Origin: a bacterium
GTDB taxonomy: Bacteria > Actinomycetota > Acidimicrobiia > Acidimicrobiales > Bin134
Direction: 5' to 3'
NCBI GenBank assembly: GCA_026705465.1
Contig: JAPPAP010000019.1
Location: 1-64,000 of the forward strand
Length of the DNA stretch: 64,000 nt
Below the pieces are notes generated by a model. That model saw nothing but the letters and a program-made list of their open reading frames with translations. It made no database searches and was not told where the DNA came from. This document shows positions 54,344 through 63,121 of this stretch, one piece after another (position 1 is the stretch's first letter; each line of letters starts with the position of its first letter). The position numbers were made by a program, and so were the translations under genes.

Positions 54344-55510
54344 ATGGAATTCGGATATTTTGCCCAGTGTTTCGTGCCCGATTTCGGCTATGAGGACATT
54401 CCCAATTGGGAGGCCGAGCGCATCCGCGACAACTTGGAGATCTCCCAGCTCTGCGACCGCAACGGGTTCAAGTACATCTGGTCGTCTGAGCACCACTTCT
54501 TGCGGGAGTACTCCCATATGTCCTGCCCCGAGGTGTTTCTGTCGGCTGTGGCATCAACCACCGAGAACGTGCATCTGGGCTCGGCCATCTTCAACATCAC
54601 CGCCCCGGTGAACCACCCGGCCCGCTCGGCCGAGCGGGCGGCCATGATCGATGTGCTGTCCAATGGGCGCTTCGAGCTGGGCACCGGCCGAGGCTCCTCG
54701 TCCACCGAGGTGATGGGATTCGGCATGCCGGGCTCGCCCCGCGACCCGGAGACCGGCCTGGCCGACACCGAGGTAACTCGCGGCCTGTGGGACGAGGCCA
54801 TTCGCCAGATTCCCCATATGTGGCGCGAGGGCGCGTACAGCTACGAGGGCGACAGCTTCTCGATGCCGGCCCGGGAGATCTTCCCCAAGCCGGTCACCAA
54901 GCCCCATCCCCCGCTGTGGGTGGCATGCGGCAGCCCGGGCACCTTCGAGAAGGCCGGCAAGCTGGGCATCGGGGTGCTGTGCTTCACTATCGGCACCCCC
55001 GACGAGATCGCCCCTCTCATCGAGATCTACAAGAACGAGGTGGCCAGCTGCAAGAACCCGGTGGGCGACTTCGTCCACGACAACGTGATGTGCGTGGGCT
55101 TCGGTATTTGCCTGGACGACCGGGAGATGGCCATCGACCTGGCCACCCGCAGCCATATGTACTACTACCAGTGCCTCGTGTACCGCTGGCTGGACACCTT
55201 CCCCAAGCCTGACGGGATACCCGAGTGGCCGGCGGTCATCCCCGAGCCGACCCATGACGATGTCAAGATGGCCATCGAGGGTGGGTCGCTGTGCGTGGGC
55301 AACGCCGAAGACTGCATCCACGTCTCCCGCCAGTACGAGCGGGTGGGGGCCGACCAGTACGTGATCAGCCCGCTCACCTCCACACTGCCGATGGACGTGG
55401 TGCGCGACACCATCGTGAACTTCGGCAAGCACGTGATCCCGGTGATCGACACCGACCCGGTCCACCGCTCGACCCGCCAGCGTGAGGCGGCCCTGGCCGC
55501 GGCTGGATAG
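54344..55510 (+). CDS. LLM-class flavin-dependent oxidoreductase (luciferase-like)
   Basis: 388 residues of the bacterial luciferase-like TIM-barrel family. MEFGYFAQCFVPDFGYEDIP at the start, then YIWSSEHHFLREYSHMSCPE, TENVHLGSAIFNITAPVNHP, IDVLSNGRFELGTGRGSSST, REIFPKPVTKPHPPLWVACG and GKLGIGVLCFTIGTPDEI. It should use FMN (or F420) in an oxygenase or hydride-transfer reaction; the flavin donor and substrate are unknown. ATG 54344; an upstream in-frame extension to 54281 is not conserved-looking. Confidence 0.9.
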   Translation: MEFGYFAQCFVPDFGYEDIPNWEAERIRDNLEISQLCDRNGFKYIWSSEHHFLREYSHMSCPEVFLSAVASTTENVHLGSAIFNITAPVNHPARSAERAAMIDVLSNGRFELGTGRGSSSTEVMGFGMPGSPRDPETGLADTEVTRGLWDEAIRQIPHMWREGAYSYEGDSFSMPAREIFPKPVTKPHPPLWVACGSPGTFEKAGKLGIGVLCFTIGTPDEIAPLIEIYKNEVASCKNPVGDFVHDNVMCVGFGICLDDREMAIDLATRSHMYYYQCLVYRWLDTFPKPDGIPEWPAVIPEPTHDDVKMAIEGGSLCVGNAEDCIHVSRQYERVGADQYVISPLTSTLPMDVVRDTIVNFGKHVIPVIDTDPVHRSTRQREAALAAAG

Positions 55511-55627
55511 CCGATCACAAGGGGCCACAAATCGGGTCCCAGCAAAATGTCTCGCGGGCCTAGTCAAACCGCGATCCAACCGCTAGCGTCTTATCCGTCC
55601 CTTGAGTCCAACGTTGGGAGCAAAACC

Positions 55628-56758
55628 ATGCAAAAATCTGTTCACCGCTTGCTGGCCCTGCTCGGGTTAGTGCTGGCCTTCTCGCTGGTTGCCGCCTCTT
55701 GCGGCAACGACGATGACGACGGCGCAGCCCCTGCGGCTACTGAAGCGCCAGCGGCGGCTACCGAAGCGCCAGCGGCAACTGAAGCCCCTGAAGCGACCGT
55801 CAGTCTCGTGCAAGACGGCGGAACCCTCCAGGCTGTGCTGGACCGCGGCCATGTGCTGTGCGGCTCCCGCGACGATGTTCCCGGTTTCGCGCTGTTGAAC
55901 GCGGACGGCGAGTACGAGGGCTTCGACATCGACATGTGCCGGGTAGTGGCCGCGGCCATCTTCGGCGATGCCAATGCCGTGGAGATCGTGCCCGTCACCA
56001 GCGCCGAGCGCTTTACCGCACTTGCCGCGGGTCAGTTCGAGGTGATGAACCGCAACACCACGTGGACGGCCACCCGTGACGGCACCGAAGGCGCCAACTT
56101 CTTGTTCACCACCTACTACGACGGCCAGGGCCTCATGGTGCCAGCCTCCACCGGCTTCACCACGCTGGAAGACCTGGAGGACGCCAACATCTGCGTGAGC
56201 ACCGGTACCACCACCGAGCTGAACCTCACCGCGGTGTTCGCCGCTCGGGGAATCCCCTTCAACCCGGTTACGTTCGAGGGCTTCGACACCCTGGTGCCGG
56301 CCTACGAAGAGGGCCAGTGTGAGGCGATGACCGCCGATAGCAGCGTTCTAGGAGTGTTCAAGTTCGAGATCGAGGGCAAGGGTGGTGCTGACCAGCACAT
56401 CATGGCCGAGCTCATCTCCAAGGAGCCCTTGGGCACTGTGGTTCGCGACGGCGACACCGAGTGGGCACAGGTTGTGAACTGGGCCACCATGGCTACCGTG
56501 CAGGCCTGGGAGTTCGGACTCGACTCCAGCAACATCGGCAGCTACGACGGCACCGATCCCAACATCTTGAACTTCTTGGGCCGTGACGGCTTCGATCCCG
56601 GCCTCGGCCTGCCCACCGACTTCGCCATCAACGTGGTTGAGCAGGTTGGCAATTACGAGGAGATCTTCAACCGCTATCCGCAGTTGGGGGTCCTCGCCGG
56701 CAGCGTGAACGACCTCTGGTCAAACGGCGGGCTAATGTACGTCCCGCCCTACCGCTAG
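55628..56758 (+). CDS. aapJ: General L-amino acid ABC transporter substrate-binding lipoprotein
   Basis: 376 residues. Lipobox LVAASC (Cys25), a Pro/Ala/Thr/Glu linker (TEAPAAATEAPAATEAPEAT), then the periplasmic-type fold: GHVLCGSRDDVPGFALLNAD, YEGFDIDMCRVVAAAIFGD, VTSAERFTALAAGQFEVMNR, NTTWTATRDGTEGANFLFT, ICVSTGTTTELNLTAVF. The long insert FEIEGKGGADQHIMAELISK and the YPQLGVLAGSVNDLWSNGG end are those of AapJ/BztA proteins. ATG 55628 has GGGAGCAAAACC before it. First gene of the aapJQMP operon. Confidence 0.94.
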   Translation: MQKSVHRLLALLGLVLAFSLVAASCGNDDDDGAAPAATEAPAAATEAPAATEAPEATVSLVQDGGTLQAVLDRGHVLCGSRDDVPGFALLNADGEYEGFDIDMCRVVAAAIFGDANAVEIVPVTSAERFTALAAGQFEVMNRNTTWTATRDGTEGANFLFTTYYDGQGLMVPASTGFTTLEDLEDANICVSTGTTTELNLTAVFAARGIPFNPVTFEGFDTLVPAYEEGQCEAMTADSSVLGVFKFEIEGKGGADQHIMAELISKEPLGTVVRDGDTEWAQVVNWATMATVQAWEFGLDSSNIGSYDGTDPNILNFLGRDGFDPGLGLPTDFAINVVEQVGNYEEIFNRYPQLGVLAGSVNDLWSNGGLMYVPPYR

Positions 56759-56771
56759 GGAAAATCCCGCT

Positions 56772-56783
56772 CGTCACGTGACG
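56772..56783. promoter_or_regulatory. Perfect 12-bp palindrome CGTCACGTGACG
   Basis: Lies 14 bases after the aapJ stop and before the terminator-like hairpin, in the 105-bp gap of the transporter operon. It could bind a dimeric regulator or form a small hairpin that protects the aapJ message. Confidence 0.4.
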
Positions 56784-56801
56784 GGCAGATTCTGAAACGA
56801 T

Positions 56802-56836
56802 GAGCAGCCCACCGGTCACCGGCCGGTGGGCTGCTC
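56802..56836 (+). terminator. Strong hairpin between aapJ and aapQ (attenuator)
   Basis: GAGCAGCCCACCGG (56802-56815) pairs with CCGGTGGGCTGCTC (56823-56836) in a 14-bp perfect stem with a 7-base loop. No long T-run follows. Such a hairpin is typical where the binding protein must be made in excess over permease and ATPase. Confidence 0.8.
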
Positions 56837-56863
56837 TCGTCTAAAGTTCAAGGTCACACTGCT

Positions 56864-58408
56864 ATGAGCAGCACGGCTGATTTCGCCAGCACACAAGCTG
56901 ATCTCACCGCCGTACCTTCCGCGCCATTCAGCCGCCGACTGCTGGCTTGGGCATTCGACCTCTTAATCCTTGCGGTTGTCGGAGTTGGGTCGGTCTGGCA
57001 ATTCGGACTGCGTCTGCTAGACGGCTACAGCGACATTGCTGAGCTCGTTCTCGCATGGACCTTCATCATTGCGGTGCCGGTGGCGGTTGTGACCATCATG
57101 GTGATCGACGCGGTCCGCATTGGGCAGACCCCGGGCAAGGCGGCTGTTGGCATCCGCTCCCTTCACGACGGGTCGCAGAAGAGGGTGGTCTCCTCATTCG
57201 ACCCGAGAGTCCCGGTGCCGGGCATTCCCGCACTTTGGCGCGACGTTCGAGTTCTACGGGTGGCCGGACAGGTGCTGGCGGTCGTGGTGGTAGTGGCCGC
57301 AATGAGGTGGATGTTCCACAACCTCATCGTGAACATGGACGAAATCAACCTGCCCCGGGATTTCGACTTCTTGGACAACCCCTATCAGGTGGCTATCCGC
57401 GACAACTTCGGTTTCGACCCCCGTGATCCCATTTGGAAGGCCCTGCTCATCGGCCTTCAGAACACATTGTTGGCATCAGTAGTTGGAATACTAATCGCCA
57501 CAGTGGTGGGCTTATTCGTGGGTATCGCCCGCCTCTCCTCCAATTGGCTGGTGGCTAAGGCAGCCAGCGTCTTCGTAGAAACCCTGCGCAACATCCCACC
57601 GCTAGTAGTCATCATCTTCTTCGGCTCGATATTCACTTTTGGCCCCCTTCCTCCCTTCAATGCGAGCAGCCCGCCATGGCTGGGCAAGTTCTTCGGCTCC
57701 GACAGCAACTATCTTCTTTTGAGCAAGACCAGCCAAGCCATCCCCTCGTTGGCATCGGGAGGCAACGTCGGCTCCTTTTGGCTTCTGGTGCTGGCCGCTG
57801 CGCTGATCGCCGCCGCAGTCTGGGTGTGGCGGTCCCGGCGAAACGAGGCTACTGGTCAACCTCATCACCGCGTGTTGTGGTCCTTGGGCATTTTCGCGGC
57901 GATCGTGTTTGCGAGCTTTGTGCTGCTGGGGGGCCCATACTCGTGGTCATTGCCGGGGGTTTCAGAGAACGGCCGACGAGTAGTGGGAGGCTTCGCTACC
58001 AACTCCGGATACCTGGCGCTGACAATAGGTTTGGGCTTGTATACAGCCAGTTTCGTCGCTGAGATCATTCGCGGCTCCATTCAGTCCGTCCCTAGGGGCC
58101 AGAATGAAGCGGCTATCACGGTTAATCTCAAGCCAGGCCAGCGGTATCGGTTCGTCATCCTTCCCCAAGCGCTGCGGGTTGCCGTCCCGCCCTACATAAG
58201 TGAGTGCGCCAACCTCATCAAGAACACCTCACTGGGTATCGCTGTCGCCTATCCCGACCTATTGCTAGTTGCCGCCACCGCTTGGGGTAACGGCAACCCT
58301 GCGCCCCAGTTGATCTTCATCCTGGCCATGGTCTACCTAATAATCAACCTCTTCGTTTCGTTAGTCCTCAATGTCTATAACCGAGCCATACAGCTCAAAG
58401 AGCGATGA
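56864..58408 (+). CDS. aapQ: Amino acid ABC permease AapQ with N-terminal RDD domain
   Basis: 514 residues. Residues ~20-105 form an RDD-type membrane domain: APFSRRLLAWAFDLLILAVV (Arg and Asp in the first helix), then IGQTPGKAAVGIRSLHDGSQ (the GxTPGKxxxGIR signature). From ~125 it is a normal AapQ/BztB permease: LWRDVRVLRVAGQVLAVVVV, RDNFGFDPRDPIWKALLIGL, LQNTLLASVVGILIATVVG, VFVETLRNIPPLVVIIFFGS and the EAA loop RGQNEAAITVNLKPGQRYRF, VILPQALRVAVPPYISECAN. RDD fused to an Aap permease is unusual. The gene reads on into aapM with a 4-base gap. Confidence 0.9.
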   Translation: MSSTADFASTQADLTAVPSAPFSRRLLAWAFDLLILAVVGVGSVWQFGLRLLDGYSDIAELVLAWTFIIAVPVAVVTIMVIDAVRIGQTPGKAAVGIRSLHDGSQKRVVSSFDPRVPVPGIPALWRDVRVLRVAGQVLAVVVVVAAMRWMFHNLIVNMDEINLPRDFDFLDNPYQVAIRDNFGFDPRDPIWKALLIGLQNTLLASVVGILIATVVGLFVGIARLSSNWLVAKAASVFVETLRNIPPLVVIIFFGSIFTFGPLPPFNASSPPWLGKFFGSDSNYLLLSKTSQAIPSLASGGNVGSFWLLVLAAALIAAAVWVWRSRRNEATGQPHHRVLWSLGIFAAIVFASFVLLGGPYSWSLPGVSENGRRVVGGFATNSGYLALTIGLGLYTASFVAEIIRGSIQSVPRGQNEAAITVNLKPGQRYRFVILPQALRVAVPPYISECANLIKNTSLGIAVAYPDLLLVAATAWGNGNPAPQLIFILAMVYLIINLFVSLVLNVYNRAIQLKER

Positions 58409-58412
58409 GCCG

Positions 58413-59912
58413 ATGACCACCACGCTTCCGCCCTCAGAGACCAACCCACAAGGGAACCCGTCCAGCCTGCCCCCTGACATGCGGGTATCGCCCGGCACCT
58501 GGTTGCGCAAGAACCTTTTCAAAAACTGGTACAACGGTCTCATTACTGTGGTCGCCTCGGCGCTCGGAGCGATCCTCATTTTCTATGGTTCACGATTTGT
58601 CTTCGTCACCGGGCAATGGGAGGCGGTACGCAAGAATCTCACCCTTCTCATGGTGGGCACCTACCCTCGCAGCGAGCTATGGCGCCTCGTGGTCCAGATG
58701 TATCTGGTGGCGTCAGCCATTGGCATCGCCTGGGGCACTACCACCGCCAGAAGCCAAGATCGGGCTGAAGATACCGGAACTTCTGTGCAACGCCCAACCC
58801 CCTTGGACCTGCTGCGTCGCTACTGGGCCATATTGCTGCTGCTCGTAGTGATCCTGGTGTTCACCCGCACCATTTGGCCGACGCTATTCACGCTTTCAAC
58901 TATCGCGGTAGGGCTTTCGATGCGTGCCGGAGCAATGCGACTGCCCCGCTCAGCACGCAAGATCTGCTGGCTATTCGCCGCCTTCATGGCGCTTGTCTCA
59001 TTCCAGGTGGTATCAGGAACCGGCGGTATCGCCTGGTGGTGGACTAGTGCCCTAGTCTCGTACGTGGCTCTCCAAATCGCTAGCGCGAGAGACCTCACCA
59101 AGTACATGGGATCTCAGATTGTCTGGCCGATTTCCCGTCGAGTTCGGTCGATCACTCCCCGTGACCTAGCCAGGATCAAGCAGGTGGCCCAGATCTTGGC
59201 CGTGGTTGCCGCAGTGGTTGTGGTCCGAATCGCCTACTGGCTCATCGGCGATACGTCCAGCGTGAGCTGGGACAATTGGTCGGGCCTCTACCTCACCCTA
59301 CTCGTTTCGGGAACAGCCATCCTGCTGGCCTTCCCTTTGAGTCTGCTGCTTGCATTGGGGCGCCGCTCCTCACTACCGATCGTGCGCTACTTCTGTGTGG
59401 GCTACATAGAGTTCTTCCGCGGTATTCCCTTCATCATTCTTCTGTTCACCGCCAGCATCTTTATCGGCTTCTTCCTAAACGTCTCTTCACCGCTGTCCTT
59501 GCTCACCCGGGCCATCATCGCCTTCACCATCTTCAGTTCGGCCTACTTGGCCGAAGTCGTGCGGGGCGGACTGCAAGCAGTGCCCCGCGGCCAGATCGAA
59601 GCCGGGCAAGCCGTGGGACTCCAGCCCCCCACGGTTATGCGCCTCATTGTGCTGCCCCAAGCCCTGCGGGCCGTTATCCCCGCCATGGTGGGCCAGTTCA
59701 TCAGCCTGTTCAAGGACAGCTCACTGCTCTCCATCATCAGCATCGTGGAGTTCTACCGGGCCCGAGAGTTGATCCACTCCCAGCAAGAGTTCCTGGTCAA
59801 CTCCATTGCTGAGACACTGGTCTTCGTAGCTTTCGGCTACTGGGCCATTAGCTACACCATGTCCAAAGAAAGCCAGCGCCTCGAGCGCCACCTCGGAGTG
59901 GGAGAACGATGA
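58413..59912 (+). CDS. aapM: Amino acid ABC permease AapM
   Basis: 499 residues. Hydrophilic start ([20 protein letters not shown]), then several membrane helices, the transmembrane core [40 protein letters not shown], the EAA loop [40 protein letters not shown] and [20 protein letters not shown]. Partner of AapQ. Long middle region with extra helices as in BztC. ATG 58413; an ATG 14 codons upstream would overlap aapQ. Overlaps aapP by ATGA. Confidence 0.93.
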   Translation: MTTTLPPSETNPQGNPSSLPPDMRVSPGTWLRKNLFKNWYNGLITVVASALGAILIFYGSRFVFVTGQWEAVRKNLTLLMVGTYPRSELWRLVVQMYLVASAIGIAWGTTTARSQDRAEDTGTSVQRPTPLDLLRRYWAILLLLVVILVFTRTIWPTLFTLSTIAVGLSMRAGAMRLPRSARKICWLFAAFMALVSFQVVSGTGGIAWWWTSALVSYVALQIASARDLTKYMGSQIVWPISRRVRSITPRDLARIKQVAQILAVVAAVVVVRIAYWLIGDTSSVSWDNWSGLYLTLLVSGTAILLAFPLSLLLALGRRSSLPIVRYFCVGYIEFFRGIPFIILLFTASIFIGFFLNVSSPLSLLTRAIIAFTIFSSAYLAEVVRGGLQAVPRGQIEAGQAVGLQPPTVMRLIVLPQALRAVIPAMVGQFISLFKDSSLLSIISIVEFYRARELIHSQQEFLVNSIAETLVFVAFGYWAISYTMSKESQRLERHLGVGER

Positions 59913-60697
59913 CAGACGCAACAACAACCTCCAGAGTCAATAGCGACGCCACCCAAATCGGCGGGCGTGCACTCATGGTCGAGATGATCGACGTGGACAA
60001 GTTCTTCGGGACGTTTCAGGCGCTCACGGACATCAACATGAGAGTGGGCACCGGCGAGGTGGTGGTAGTGATCGGGCCATCCGGGTCGGGCAAGTCCACC
60101 CTCATCCGCTGCATCAACCGATTGGAGCACCACGATCGGGGCCGCATCGTGGTCGATGGCATAGAGCTCACCGACGACGTGCGCAACATCACCCTCATTC
60201 GCCGGGAAACCGGCATGGTCTTCCAGCAGTTCAACTTGTTCCCTCACCTCACCGTGATCGACAACATCACCTTGGGACCCCGCCAGGCGCTGAAAATGCC
60301 CAAGCAGCAGGCCGAGGACCGGGCGATGGAGCTCTTAGAGCGGGTACATATACCCGAGCAAGCCCGTAAGTTCCCCGGCCAGCTGTCCGGCGGCCAGCAG
60401 CAGCGGGTGGCCATCGCCCGCTCGCTGGCCATGCAACCCAAGATCATGCTGTTTGACGAGCCCACCTCGGCGCTTGATCCCGAGATGATCTCCGAGGTGC
60501 TGGAAGTCATAAAGGAGCTAGCGGGAACGGGCATGACCATGATTCTGGTCACCCACGAGATGGGTTTCGCCCGAGAGGCCGCCGACCGGGTCATCTTCAT
60601 GGCCGACGGTGAGATTGTCGAGGTTGGTGAGCCCGAACACTTCTTCACCAGCCCCCGCGAAGAACGCACCCAGCTCTTCCTGTCCCAGATCCTCTGA
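59909..60697 (+). CDS. aapP: Amino acid ABC transporter ATPase AapP
   Basis: 262 residues. Walker [22 protein letters not shown]-loop [19 protein letters not shown], signature [20 protein letters not shown], Walker [21 protein letters not shown] and H-loop [18 protein letters not shown]. The last part ([20 protein letters not shown]) is typical of polar amino-acid importers. ATG 59909 shares ATGA with aapM. It converges on the HTH-citrate synthase gene with a 4-bp gap. Confidence 0.96.
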   Translation: MTDATTTSRVNSDATQIGGRALMVEMIDVDKFFGTFQALTDINMRVGTGEVVVVIGPSGSGKSTLIRCINRLEHHDRGRIVVDGIELTDDVRNITLIRRETGMVFQQFNLFPHLTVIDNITLGPRQALKMPKQQAEDRAMELLERVHIPEQARKFPGQLSGGQQQRVAIARSLAMQPKIMLFDEPTSALDPEMISEVLEVIKELAGTGMTMILVTHEMGFAREAADRVIFMADGEIVEVGEPEHFFTSPREERTQLFLSQIL

Positions 60698-60701
60698 GGC
60701 T

Positions 60702-61880
60702 CTAACTCCCCGTGTAGCGGGCTCGGAATCGGAAGCGAAGCGGGTCTTCTTCGTACTCCTCCAAGGCGTGGGCGATCCAGCCTGCGGTGCGGGCGATGGC
60801 GAATATCGCCTCGCCAGCTTCGGGGCGCATACCGGCCAAGAAAGTCATGGCACCCAATGCGAAATCAATGGTGGCGGGGGCATCAGTACGCTCTGATGCC
60901 AGGCTCTGCACCGTCAGCACCAGAGGAAGATGCTCGTGCGATGCCCATGCTCCGGTAATGGATTCCATGAGGGCGCTGCATCGAGGATCGTTCCGGCGAT
61001 AGATCGAGTGGCCGAATCCGGGAGTGCGGCCGGTGCGGCGCTGGGCCTCCCCTAGCGCCCCGGCTGGATCGCCACTCGTAACAGCTTCCTGGAAGATCTG
61101 ATGAACGGGAGCGCTGGCTGCTCCGTGCAGCCGTCCCCCCAGAATCCCGAGACCAGCGGCCACCGACGAATAGGGATCGGCCCGCACTGATGCCGCCACC
61201 CGAACACCGAGGGTGGAGCTGGCCAGCCCGTGGTCCAGCAGCAGAATCAGTGCCCGGTTGAGAACGGCCCGCTGGCGGGCGTTGGACCGGCCCGGAGCCA
61301 GACGGCACCACAACCGTTCAGCCAGATCGCCATCTCGTTGCCCGGCGACTGAGGGAAGCGAATCGACCATCAAGCCGATCACCCGTCGGCCCACCGCCCG
61401 GACCGATGAGGCCGAGAGGTCGTTCCGAAGCGGATCGGTGGCTGAAGCGATGCTCACTGCCACCCGGAGTCGGTCAATCATCGGCGTGGTGCCTGGCAGC
61501 TGATCTTGGACGCTGTGAGCAACGCCGCCAGCATCGTCGCGGCTGGGCCATTGGCCAACAGCTTCGGCACCCCACACCCAGTCGACGGCCTCTTCGAATC
61601 GGGCTTCGGCTGACAGCCCGATCAGATTGCGCCCTCGAACTCGCAACTCCCCGTCGGCCACTTGGGTGATTGCGGTGGAGACCAGAACGCCCACCTCGCC
61701 CTCACCTCGGCGGTTGGCACGCGAGCGCAGGTGTTCCACCTCTTCAGGATCGAACCGGGAGCTGCGCCCATCAACATCGACCACCCGCGATAACAGACCC
61801 CGGCTCACATAGGAGTAGAGCGTGGCTCTCTTGACGCCGAGACGAACGGCAGCCTCAGCACTCGTCAGCCAATCTTCCAT
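60702..61880 (-). CDS. Citrate synthase-family protein with N-terminal HTH
   Basis: ~392 residues. The N-terminal 60 are a MerR/excisionase-type DNA-binding domain: DWLTSAEAAVRLGVKRATLY, SYVSRGLLSRVVDVDGRSSR, FDPEEVEHLRSRANRRGEGE. The rest is a citrate synthase fold with GGRLHGAASAPV, TPGFGHSIYRRNDPR and APATIDFALGAMTF; the three catalytic residues (His, His, Asp) appear kept. It may be a metabolite-sensing regulator of the adjacent citrate synthase or itself an enzyme. ATG 61880 (MEDWLTSAEAAV). Divergent from the second paralogue, with palindromes between. Confidence 0.88.
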   Translation of the reverse strand: MEDWLTSAEAAVRLGVKRATLYSYVSRGLLSRVVDVDGRSSRFDPEEVEHLRSRANRRGEGEVGVLVSTAITQVADGELRVRGRNLIGLSAEARFEEAVDWVWGAEAVGQWPSRDDAGGVAHSVQDQLPGTTPMIDRLRVAVSIASATDPLRNDLSASSVRAVGRRVIGLMVDSLPSVAGQRDGDLAERLWCRLAPGRSNARQRAVLNRALILLLDHGLASSTLGVRVAASVRADPYSSVAAGLGILGGRLHGAASAPVHQIFQEAVTSGDPAGALGEAQRRTGRTPGFGHSIYRRNDPRCSALMESITGAWASHEHLPLVLTVQSLASERTDAPATIDFALGAMTFLAGMRPEAGEAIFAIARTAGWIAHALEEYEEDPLRFRFRARYTGS

Positions 61881-61895
61881 CCCGATTCTCCAATA

Positions 61896-61937
61896 TTGAT
61901 TAATCAACGTAGATATTGATCAATCTAGTCAATATAT
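61896..61937. promoter_or_regulatory. Operator-like palindromes between divergent citrate synthase genes
   Basis: The 72-bp AT-rich gap has the perfect 12-mer TTGATTAATCAA (61896-61907) and, 19 bp on, ATTGATCAAT (61915-61924) inside an imperfect longer palindrome AGATATTGATCAATCT; a further TCAATATA lies at ~61929. Repeated TTGAT/ATCAA half-sites suit a dimeric HTH regulator, plausibly the HTH-citrate synthase itself. Confidence 0.65.
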
Positions 61938-61952
61938 CGACACGCGAGGATA

Positions 61953-63095
61953 ATGGACGGCATGAACGCTGTATCCCCGCTGATTGAGAACGTCGCTCCT
62001 CCCGGCCTCAAGGGACTGATCGTGGCCGATACGGAGGTGGGCTCAGTTCGCGGGAATGAGGGGTGGTACCACTATCGAGGTCACAGCGCTGCCGCTTTGG
62101 CTCGTGATCACTCCTTCGAGGCGGTGGCCCACCTGCTCTTGAACGGCTCTCTTCCGGATGGGGCCACCGAGGAGGAGTTTCGGGCCGAGTTGGCTACCTC
62201 CCGTCGTCTGACCCCGGAAACGGCAGCGTTGGTCGCTTCTCTGGCCCGTACCGACCTGCCCCCGATGTCTGTTCTGCGCAGTGTGTTGGGGGTGGTTGTC
62301 GATCCCCGCCCCACCCTCGACCTCGATCAATTGGAGCGGCGGGCCGCGGTCATCCGAGCCATCGGCATTACCCCCACCGTGCTGGCTGCGGTCAACCGAA
62401 TCCGCTCGGGATCGGAGCCAGTGTCCCCCGACGAGTCGCTGACCCACAGCGCCGACTACCTGCGCATGACCTTGGGCGAGACGCCATTACCCGAGCATGC
62501 CCGGGCGGTGGAGACCTATCTGTGCCTCACCGCCGACCACGGGTTCAACGCCTCCACGTTCACCGCCCGGGTCATTACCAGCACCGGCACCGACGTAGCC
62601 GGAGCAATGGGCGGAGCTTTGGCCGCCTTGGCCGGCCCGCTGCACGGCGGCGCTCCTGGCCGGGTGCTGGACATGCTGCACGCCATCGGCCATCCCGACA
62701 ACGCGGTTCCCTGGGTTGCCGCCGAGCTCGACGCTGGCGGCAAGATCATGGGGTTCGGCCACGCCGTCTACCGGGCGGCCGATCCACGCTCTGAGGCGTT
62801 GAAGGCTGTCGCCGTTGAGCTGGGCGGCGAGCTGGTGGACCGGGCCCTCGACATCGAAAGCCGCATCCTGGCCTACCTAGCCGAGTGGAAGCCCAACGCG
62901 GTAATCGTCACCAACGTGGAGTTCTACGCCGGCGTTGTGCTCCACCTGGCCGGACTGCCCCAAGAGGCCTTCACCCCCACCTTCACCACCAGCCGGGTCG
63001 TCGGCTGGGGTGCCCACCTGCTGGAGCAGGCGGCCAACAACAAGATCATGCGCCCCAGCGCCCGCTACACCGGGCCACTGCACAATTCCAACTAG
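61953..63095 (+). CDS. Citrate synthase
   Basis: 380 residues of citrate/2-methylcitrate synthase fold: LKGLIVADTEVGSVRGNEGW, WYHYRGHSAAALARDHSFEA, ADHGFNASTFTARVITSTGT, LAGPLHGGAPGRVLDMLHAI, GKIMGFGHAVYRAADPRSEA and VIVTNVEFYAGVVLHLAGLP, ending KIMRPSARYTGPL. The two catalytic His are present; the catalytic Asp position (NVDF) is Glu here (NVEF). CitA-type enzymes of actinobacteria may share this. ATG 61953 has GAGGATA before it. Confidence 0.93.
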   Translation: MDGMNAVSPLIENVAPPGLKGLIVADTEVGSVRGNEGWYHYRGHSAAALARDHSFEAVAHLLLNGSLPDGATEEEFRAELATSRRLTPETAALVASLARTDLPPMSVLRSVLGVVVDPRPTLDLDQLERRAAVIRAIGITPTVLAAVNRIRSGSEPVSPDESLTHSADYLRMTLGETPLPEHARAVETYLCLTADHGFNASTFTARVITSTGTDVAGAMGGALAALAGPLHGGAPGRVLDMLHAIGHPDNAVPWVAAELDAGGKIMGFGHAVYRAADPRSEALKAVAVELGGELVDRALDIESRILAYLAEWKPNAVIVTNVEFYAGVVLHLAGLPQEAFTPTFTTSRVVGWGAHLLEQAANNKIMRPSARYTGPLHNSN

Positions 63096-63121
63096 GACCC
63101 GCCGCCCGGAAAAGAATTCAG

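Noticed and set aside
54554..55579. 341-codon minus-strand frame
   Set aside because: Antisense to the LLM oxidoreductase, with the His/Gly/Val-rich composition of a mirrored frame.
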